Shown in pieces: positions 7,135 through 10,201 of a stretch of 10,201 nt of DNA (position 1 is the first letter of the stretch; each line of letters starts with the position of its first letter). Source of the DNA: Sulfurovum sp. GTDB taxonomy: Bacteria; Campylobacterota; Campylobacteria; Campylobacterales; Sulfurovaceae. The DNA lies in NCBI GenBank assembly GCA_026984165.1, contig JALSSQ010000210.1:1-10201 (forward strand). The letters are read 5' to 3'. The notes under the pieces were generated by a model. That model made no database searches, had not been told where the DNA came from, and was given only the letters and a program-made list of their open reading frames with translations. A program made the translations under genes and the position numbers.

Positions 7135-7953
7135 ATGAATATACATGAAAATCTACAAAAAGCAAAATATCTTTTAGAGGAATCTGATGCTCTTTTCATT
7201 ACGGCTGGTGCAGGGATGGGGGTGGACTCCGGCTTGCCTGATTTTAGAGGAGTACAGGGCTTTTGGCGTGCATATCCTAAAGCCAGAGAATTAGGGCTTC
7301 ATTTTGAAGAAATGGCAAATCCAAAGTGGTTTAACACTAATCCCAAACTGGCTTGGGCATTTTATGGACATAGATTGCACCTTTATCGTGATACGGTACC
7401 TCATGAAGGATTTAAAAAGCTTTTAAGACTATCTAATACTAAAAAATATGGAGCTTATGTTTTTACTTCCAATGTCGATGGACAATTTCAAAAGGCAGGT
7501 TTTAGTGAAGCACAAATTATGGAGTGTCATGGAAGTATTCACCACCTACAATGTTGTGATAATTGTCAACATAAAATTTGGTCGGCAGATGAAATTTGTA
7601 TAGAGATAGATGAAGGATTTGAGGCAAGAGAACCCTTGCCAAATTGTCCTGACTGTGGTGTGAAGGCACGTCCAAATATACTGATGTTTGGTGATTTTGT
7701 TTGGGAGTATGCTCGTACAGATGCACAACGTGATAGACTCGTAACATGGATGGATAATATAGAACGTGAAGGTGCAAAGCTTGCCATTGTAGAGATAGGT
7801 GCGGGGACAGCGGTACCTACTGTACGTAATACTTCAAAACAGAGTGCACAACGTTTTGATGTACCACTCATACGTATTAATCCTCGTGAGAGCCTTGGCG
7901 CAGATATTGAGCTTCCTATGGGTGCACTTGAAGCACTTATTCAGATAGTGTGA
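7135..7953 (+). CDS. Sir2-family NAD-dependent protein deacylase
   Basis: A sirtuin that removes acyl groups from lysines with NAD as co-substrate, or possibly acts as an ADP-ribosyltransferase. The ATG at 7135 gives 272 aa; a TTG 15 bases earlier is less likely. Visible motifs are the NAD loop T-A-G-A-G-M-G-V-D-S-G-L-P-D-F-R-G at 23-39, T-S-N-V-D-G at 111-116 (family T-Q-N-x-D-G) and catalytic His132 in E-C-H-G-S. A Cys4 zinc module has Cys140/Cys141, Cys144, Cys171 and Cys174. Against CobB-type sirtuins, Ser is Gly in the GAGxS motif and Gln is Ser in TQN. From memory these changes mark a distinct bacterial subgroup rather than decay. comF starts six bases after the stop. Confidence 0.9.
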   Translation: MNIHENLQKAKYLLEESDALFITAGAGMGVDSGLPDFRGVQGFWRAYPKARELGLHFEEMANPKWFNTNPKLAWAFYGHRLHLYRDTVPHEGFKKLLRLSNTKKYGAYVFTSNVDGQFQKAGFSEAQIMECHGSIHHLQCCDNCQHKIWSADEICIEIDEGFEAREPLPNCPDCGVKARPNILMFGDFVWEYARTDAQRDRLVTWMDNIEREGAKLAIVEIGAGTAVPTVRNTSKQSAQRFDVPLIRINPRESLGADIELPMGALEALIQIV

Positions 7954-7959
7954 TATATT

Positions 7960-8535
7960 GTGCGTTGCTACTCTTGTTCTAAACTCTCTGTGTCAATTAT
8001 TTGTAAAAGATGCAAAGAAGAATTGTTTTACACAACAATAAGCACAAGAACCGTCGGTACGCTTGATGTCATCAGTTTCTACAAATACTCTGCGTTAGAA
8101 TCATTGCTGCTTACCAAACATAAACCAGAAGGATATCGTATCTATAAGGCATTAGCGCAAATGACGATGAAACCTTTCATAAAAGAGTTTGTGGAGTCAG
8201 ATGATAGGGCAGTTTACATTGTGGGTGTAGATGAATACGTCAAAAGTGGCTATGCCCATGTAGCGTTGTTGACACATGCAATGAAAACAAAAACATCAAG
8301 GGCTTTACACGCTTCCTTGATGGCACAAAATAGAGTGAACTATTCAGGCAAAGATTTGCAGTTTCGTTTAGCGAACCCTAGAAATTTTAAATATACAGGC
8401 AAGCACAATATTGATGTGATACTGGTAGATGACATCATTACTACAGGTATTACTTTGCAAGAAGCTCAAAAAGTATTAATTGGGCATGGGGTGAATGTGC
8501 TTTTTGCTTTAACCTTGGCAGATGTGGAGGAGTAA
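7960..8535 (+). CDS. ComF-like phosphoribosyltransferase-domain protein
   Basis: The 191-aa product has an N-terminal four-cysteine knuckle (Cys3, Cys6, Cys15, Cys18), probably zinc binding. A type I phosphoribosyltransferase-like fold follows, with the PRPP loop V-I-L-V-D-D-I-I-T-T-G at 153-163. This layout is that of ComF, an accessory factor in natural DNA uptake; many organisms keep a ComF-like gene without proven competence. The start is GTG at 7960. The first cysteines lie three residues in, so no later start would keep the zinc knuckle, and no strong ribosome binding site is visible. It probably shares a transcript with the sir2 gene. It is the last plus-strand gene; a palindromic repeat begins five bases after its stop and everything beyond is on the minus strand. 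Confidence 0.85.
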   Translation: MRCYSCSKLSVSIICKRCKEELFYTTISTRTVGTLDVISFYKYSALESLLLTKHKPEGYRIYKALAQMTMKPFIKEFVESDDRAVYIVGVDEYVKSGYAHVALLTHAMKTKTSRALHASLMAQNRVNYSGKDLQFRLANPRNFKYTGKHNIDVILVDDIITTGITLQEAQKVLIGHGVNVLFALTLADVEE

Positions 8536-8754
8536 GTTTTTTCGTTCCCATCGCTTTGCGTGGGAATGCATACAAGACTTTTCTATCATATTGCATTTTA
8601 ATTTTTGTTCAAACTTATGTATGCATTCCCACCGAGGACAGTGGAAACGAGTTAAGTGGCTTGCCACCTTAGAAATTGCCTCATTTTTATCAAGACCATC
8701 TGCAATCAACCGCAGAATAAATGCTATTATTTTCAACCAATCTATATCGGACAT
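8509..8754 (-). pseudogene. Truncated hypothetical gene, disrupted by a palindromic element
   Basis: The open frame encodes 81 aa, but only the first roughly 34 residues look native: M-S-D-I-D-W-L-K-I-I-A-F-I-L-R-L-I-A-D-G, then a K-x-E-A-I-S-x-V-A-S helix. The pattern recalls small hypothetical proteins with a D-W-L-K-I-I-x-F-I-L-R-L-I-A-x-G start. Expression signals are good: AAAGGAG sits just upstream of the ATG at 8754, and a perfect TATAAT lies about 40 bases upstream. From about 8652 leftwards the frame runs through the nested palindrome and then into the antisense of comF. There the sequence becomes rich in Cys, His, Arg and Trp, typical of non-coding DNA read by chance. I infer that insertion of the palindrome removed the 3' part. 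Confidence 0.55.
8541..8651. repeat. Nested palindromic element, about 110 bp (MITE/REP-like)
   Basis: A perfect 15-bp inverted repeat, GTGGGAATGCATACA at 8560-8574 and its complement at 8618-8632, surrounds a 43-base AT-rich core. Outside it each arm carries its own hairpin. On the left TTCCCA (8545-8550) pairs with TGGGAA (8561-8566), with CGC/GCG inside; on the right TTCCCAC (8626-8632) nearly pairs with GTGGAAA (8640-8646). The ends (TTCGTTCCC / GGAAACGAG) are also inverted copies. From memory this is a decayed member of the CGTTCCCACGC...GCGTGGGAATGCATAC intergenic palindromes common in proteobacteria. It begins five bases after the comF stop and ends inside the truncated minus-strand gene. 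Confidence 0.7.
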
Positions 8755-8796
8755 ATCGACACTCCTTTACATGGTCTCTTAATAAAATAAATTATA
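8755..8796 (-). promoter_or_regulatory. Promoter and ribosome binding site of the truncated minus-strand gene
   Basis: On the minus strand TATAAT occupies 8796-8791, preceded by GG, and a start near 8784 would give a leader of about 30 bases. AAAGGAGT (8768-8761) lies six bases before the ATG at 8754. No clear -35 box is present. If active, it would transcribe through the palindrome into antisense of comF. Confidence 0.45.
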
Positions 8797-8818
8797 CCTC
8801 ACCAAGGCCTTTAAGCGA

Positions 8819-8946
8819 GGCTAACGCCCGCTTAAGTTGTCGGGCGGTTTAACATAACTGAACTCAATTATACGGTAAAGTTAAACGAAACTACAGAACG
8901 ATGAGAAGCCCCGCTTTAGCCCGTCAAATTAAAGTGCTTGTTAGGT
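8819..8946 (-). other. attC: Integron attC recombination site (putative)
   Basis: Read on the minus strand, the 128-base site starts with R''-like ACCTAAC (8946-8940; consensus RYYYAAC) and ends with R'-like GTTAGCC (8825-8819; one base off GTTRRRY). Five bases of the two boxes are complementary. Inside them, 8932-8919 (TTAATTTGACGGGC on the minus strand) pairs with 8845-8832 (GCCCGACAACTTAA) at 12 of 14 positions, giving the L''/L' stem. The roughly 70-base centre is variable, as in long VCR-type sites. The end AAGCGGGCGTTAG resembles the end of the Vibrio cholerae repeat from memory. The stop codon of the flanking minus-strand gene (8943-8941) lies inside R''. Cleavage would fall between G8825 and T8824. 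Confidence 0.72.
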
Positions 8947-9565
8947 TATTATTTTTACAGGAAATCTTTGATTTAACTTTTTCCATTTATGAATTCTAAG
9001 CGAATACGATTTTATTATTACAGTTTTAGCTAAAATTTCAGGCTGACTAAAACTAGCGGTTTGTAGAGATATATTTTTATAGCTTTCTGGGAGCTCGTGT
9101 AAATGTATGTCTTTTATAAATGGCATTTTTGTATTAATTAATGGTGTAGTTGATTTTACTAAAGGAATTTTTGTTTTAACCTCTAAACCTTCACTATCAG
9201 ACACTTCATTTAATGATATTTGTTCAATATCCTTCCAGTTAATAAAAAAAAACAAACTAGGATATAGTTTAGATTTTTCAGATATTAGAAAATATAGCCC
9301 TTCATCCGTTGCGGTAGCACTAACAGATCCATTTTTACTTTGACCATACTTAACCCAAAGGTAGGAAGGTAAAATTACATAACTAACCCTAATTAGAAGC
9401 TCCCATTCTTCTAAATTCAATAATTTATCCATCATTAATTCGGAAACCAATATAGAAAAAAAGCCCGAAAAATATATAGAATCTCGCCGTATCAAAGCTG
9501 TTGTTTAATACGGTGTATTCTTTATCTAAGTTCTCTAGAGGATTGCTTTTAATGTGATTTTCCAT
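8941..9565 (-). CDS. Hypothetical two-helix membrane protein (PH-like C-terminal region), frameshifted
   Basis: The longest uninterrupted frame (9495-8941, TTG start, 184 aa) has an implausible N-terminus. Another frame starting with ATG at 9565 reads convincingly (M-E-N-H-I-K-S-N-P-L-E-N-L-D-K-E-Y...F-D-T-A-R-F-Y-I-F-F-G-L-F-F) but stops after 43 codons. The two join if one base is removed from the run of seven T on the minus strand (plus-strand A tract 9456-9462). That restores about 207 aa and a continuous helix F-Y-I-F-F-G-L-F-F-S-I-L-V-S-E-L, with a second helix in L-I-R-V-S-Y-V-I-L-P-S-Y-L-W-V. The rest (A-T-D-E-G-L-Y-F-L...L-F-F-F-I-N-W-K-D-I) resembles bacterial PH-like hypothetical proteins. 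GAAGGG lies 10 bases before the ATG. Function unknown. Confidence 0.6.
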
Positions 9566-9579
9566 AAATAACTAGCCCT

Positions 9580-9813
9580 TCAGAACTGTATATTTAATAT
9601 TTTTTTGAGAAGAAATATCAACTTTAAAGAGTTTTTAGCCCCATAATCTCCGTAGTAACCTAGATCTATTATTTTACCACTTTCTTTGCTTATAAACTGA
9701 GCAATATCCTCGTAAGGGTCAACCTTACTTAGCTCTATAATGTCTAAACTAGAAAAAATTTGGTATGGATCGAATATATCCCACTCGTTCTCATCTACTA
9801 GAGTTTTAATCAC
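9580..9813 (-). CDS. Hypothetical cassette protein, possibly frameshifted near its 3' end
   Basis: Not recognised. The 77-aa frame uses GTG at 9813, overlapping the end of the preceding gene by 8 bases, so coupled translation is likely. It is acidic (D-E-N-E-W-D-I-F-D-P-Y) and contains S-G-K-I-I-D-L-G-Y-Y-G-D-Y-G, a pattern that recalls some small immunity-type proteins. Its final residues (L-I-F-L-L-K-K-I-L-N-I-Q-F) look out of character. In the neighbouring frame the same bases read S-F-K-V-D-I-S-S-Q-K-N-I-K-Y-T-V-L-K-G with a stop at 9574-9572. One missing base near 9626 would produce that ending, so either the gene or the assembly may carry an indel. No helix or signal peptide is seen. 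Confidence 0.5.
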   Translation of the reverse strand: MIKTLVDENEWDIFDPYQIFSSLDIIELSKVDPYEDIAQFISKESGKIIDLGYYGDYGAKNSLKLIFLLKKILNIQF

Positions 9814-10129
9814 AATAGACCCAAATTCCTAAATTTCTCTCTTGAGCTTCTAAGCACACTAAAGAAATGCTGTTTAGCTGTTCAATAATCTGTGGGTTAT
9901 CAAAGTGAGGTTTTATTTTCTCTATTTCTTTAACCAAATTTTGTGACTCTTCAGTACCATACTTAGCATCGTTATAATAATTTTTTAACCTACCTAATAA
10001 CGGATAAGACTCTATGTTTAACTCGTGATGGATAAAGATCGCTTTATGCATCCTCCATTCAATAGAATAGCTAGGAACTTTGTAGGGAGCTTCTTTTTTA
10101 TTTTTAGCTAAATGGAAATCTAAAGCCAT
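9806..10129 (-). CDS. Hypothetical cassette protein, 107 aa
   Basis: Not recognised. The ATG at 10129 is preceded by TAGGA at six bases, a good ribosome binding site, and begins 57 bases inside the cassette. The product is soluble and helical, with no membrane segment: M-A-L-D-F-H-L-A-K start, a charged central helix with E-E-S-Q-N-L-V-K-E-I-E-K-I-K, and an end in W-V-Y-C-D. The M-A-L-D-F opening and C-D ending suggest to me a small bacterial family sometimes found near polymorphic toxin or immunity genes, but this is a weak impression. It is the first gene of the putative cassette and overlaps the second by 8 bases. Confidence 0.6.
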   Translation of the reverse strand: MALDFHLAKNKKEAPYKVPSYSIEWRMHKAIFIHHELNIESYPLLGRLKNYYNDAKYGTEESQNLVKEIEKIKPHFDNPQIIEQLNSISLVCLEAQERNLGIWVYCD

Positions 10130-10180
10130 ATTTATCCTATTAATTATTATGTGGTTGTGTAATGCTTTTGCGTCGCAGAC

Positions 10181-10201
10181 ACATAACGCCTTGCTAAAGG
10201 G
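10181..10201 (-). other. attC: R' end of a second attC site, cut by the window edge
   Basis: On the minus strand the last bases read CCCTTTAGCAAGGCGTTATGT. This closely resembles the L'-R' end of long attC sites (VCR-like CCCCTTAGGCGGGCGTTATG, from memory) and shares GCGTTA with the complete site at 8819-8946. The core box is GTTATGT (10187-10181). The L''/R'' half is outside the window, so pairing cannot be tested. A 7-bp inverted repeat, TTATGTG (10147-10153) and CACATAA (10180-10186), spans the first 40 bases of the cassette. Confidence 0.5.

Larger units (their letters stand above)
8825..10186 (-). mobile_element. Putative integron gene cassette (1362 bp, three small genes)
   Basis: Bounded on the right by the R' core GTTATGT of an upstream attC (10187-10181) and on the left by the R' core of its own attC. 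All three genes run in the cassette direction, closely spaced (8-base overlap, then a 14-base gap), and the last one ends inside the attC. The interval is clearly AT-rich compared with the core genes. Three genes and 1.36 kb is large for one cassette, but no attC-like site is visible at either internal junction. By polarity, attI and any integrase would be to the right of the window and the distal end of the array at about 8819. Without an integrase, a CALIN (attC cluster lacking an integrase) is equally possible. Confidence 0.6.

Noticed and set aside
8655..8670. GTGGC-TT-GCCAC hairpin near the truncated gene as a terminator or separate repeat.
   Set aside because: It lies within the native coding part of the truncated gene, is only five base pairs long and has no T tract on the relevant strand.
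8522..8782. Plus-strand 86-aa reading frame after comF.
   Set aside because: It runs through the nested palindrome, lacks a credible ribosome binding site, and its downstream half is antisense to the better-supported minus-strand gene start.
9107..9343. Plus-strand 78-aa frame inside the cassette.
   Set aside because: It is antisense to the cassette membrane-protein gene, whose composition and continuity are better, and it has no start signals of note.
9496..9600. A hidden attC site between the second and third cassette genes.
   Set aside because: No GTTRRRY/RYYYAAC pair with complementary inner arms could be found; the gap is only 14 bases between the stop at 9580 and the ATG at 9565.
1..10201. 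CRISPR arrays, tRNA or rRNA genes.
   Set aside because: No regularly spaced direct repeats, no cloverleaf with a TTCRANY-type arm and no rRNA signature were seen on either strand.

Overview
The window looks like chromosomal DNA of a Campylobacterota (epsilonproteobacterial) organism, most like the Sulfurovum/Sulfurimonas group. It is AT-rich. The gene order folK-flhF ... mnmA is, from memory, a collapsed form of the order seen in Campylobacter and Helicobacter. The core proteins (FlhF, MnmA, Prs, LepA, a short ComF-like protein) read as epsilonproteobacterial. This assignment rests on recognition only; no search was run.

Layout. (1) 1-2812, plus strand, a tightly packed or overlapping operon: 3' end of folK, flhF, a 158-aa protein that resembles a diverged SpoA/FliN-FliY-type protein, and mnmA. 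(2) 2836-3348, minus strand: a DUF2062 membrane protein, convergent with mnmA and divergent from prs. (3) 3469-4404: prs (PRPP synthetase), followed by a 57-bp nested palindrome that ends just before the lepA ribosome binding site. (4) 4485-7103: lepA (TTG start), a NifX/FeMo-Co-binding-like small protein and a four-helix membrane protein, all touching or overlapping. (5) 7135-8535: a Sir2-type deacylase and a ComF-like phosphoribosyltransferase. (6) 8536-10201: an accessory region in which every gene is on the minus strand.

The accessory region is the most interesting part. It holds a second nested palindrome (8541-8651) that appears to have cut off a small minus-strand gene, then a 128-bp site (8819-8946) with the architecture of an integron attC site. 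Three small minus-strand genes follow, and the window ends in what looks like the R' end of another attC site (10181-10201). The two sites delimit a putative 1362-bp gene cassette (8825-10186). The last cassette gene ends with its stop codon inside the attC R'' box, as is typical of integron cassettes. No integrase is in the window; by polarity it would lie to the right, if it exists. The cassette genes are unrecognised, and two of them show probable frameshifts.

Most of the window is housekeeping (folate, tRNA thiolation, PRPP supply, translation elongation). The points worth a second look are the integron-like cassette, the two nested palindromes, the loss of the flagellar genes normally between flhF and mnmA with a SpoA-like gene in their place, and the apparent frameshifts in the cassette.
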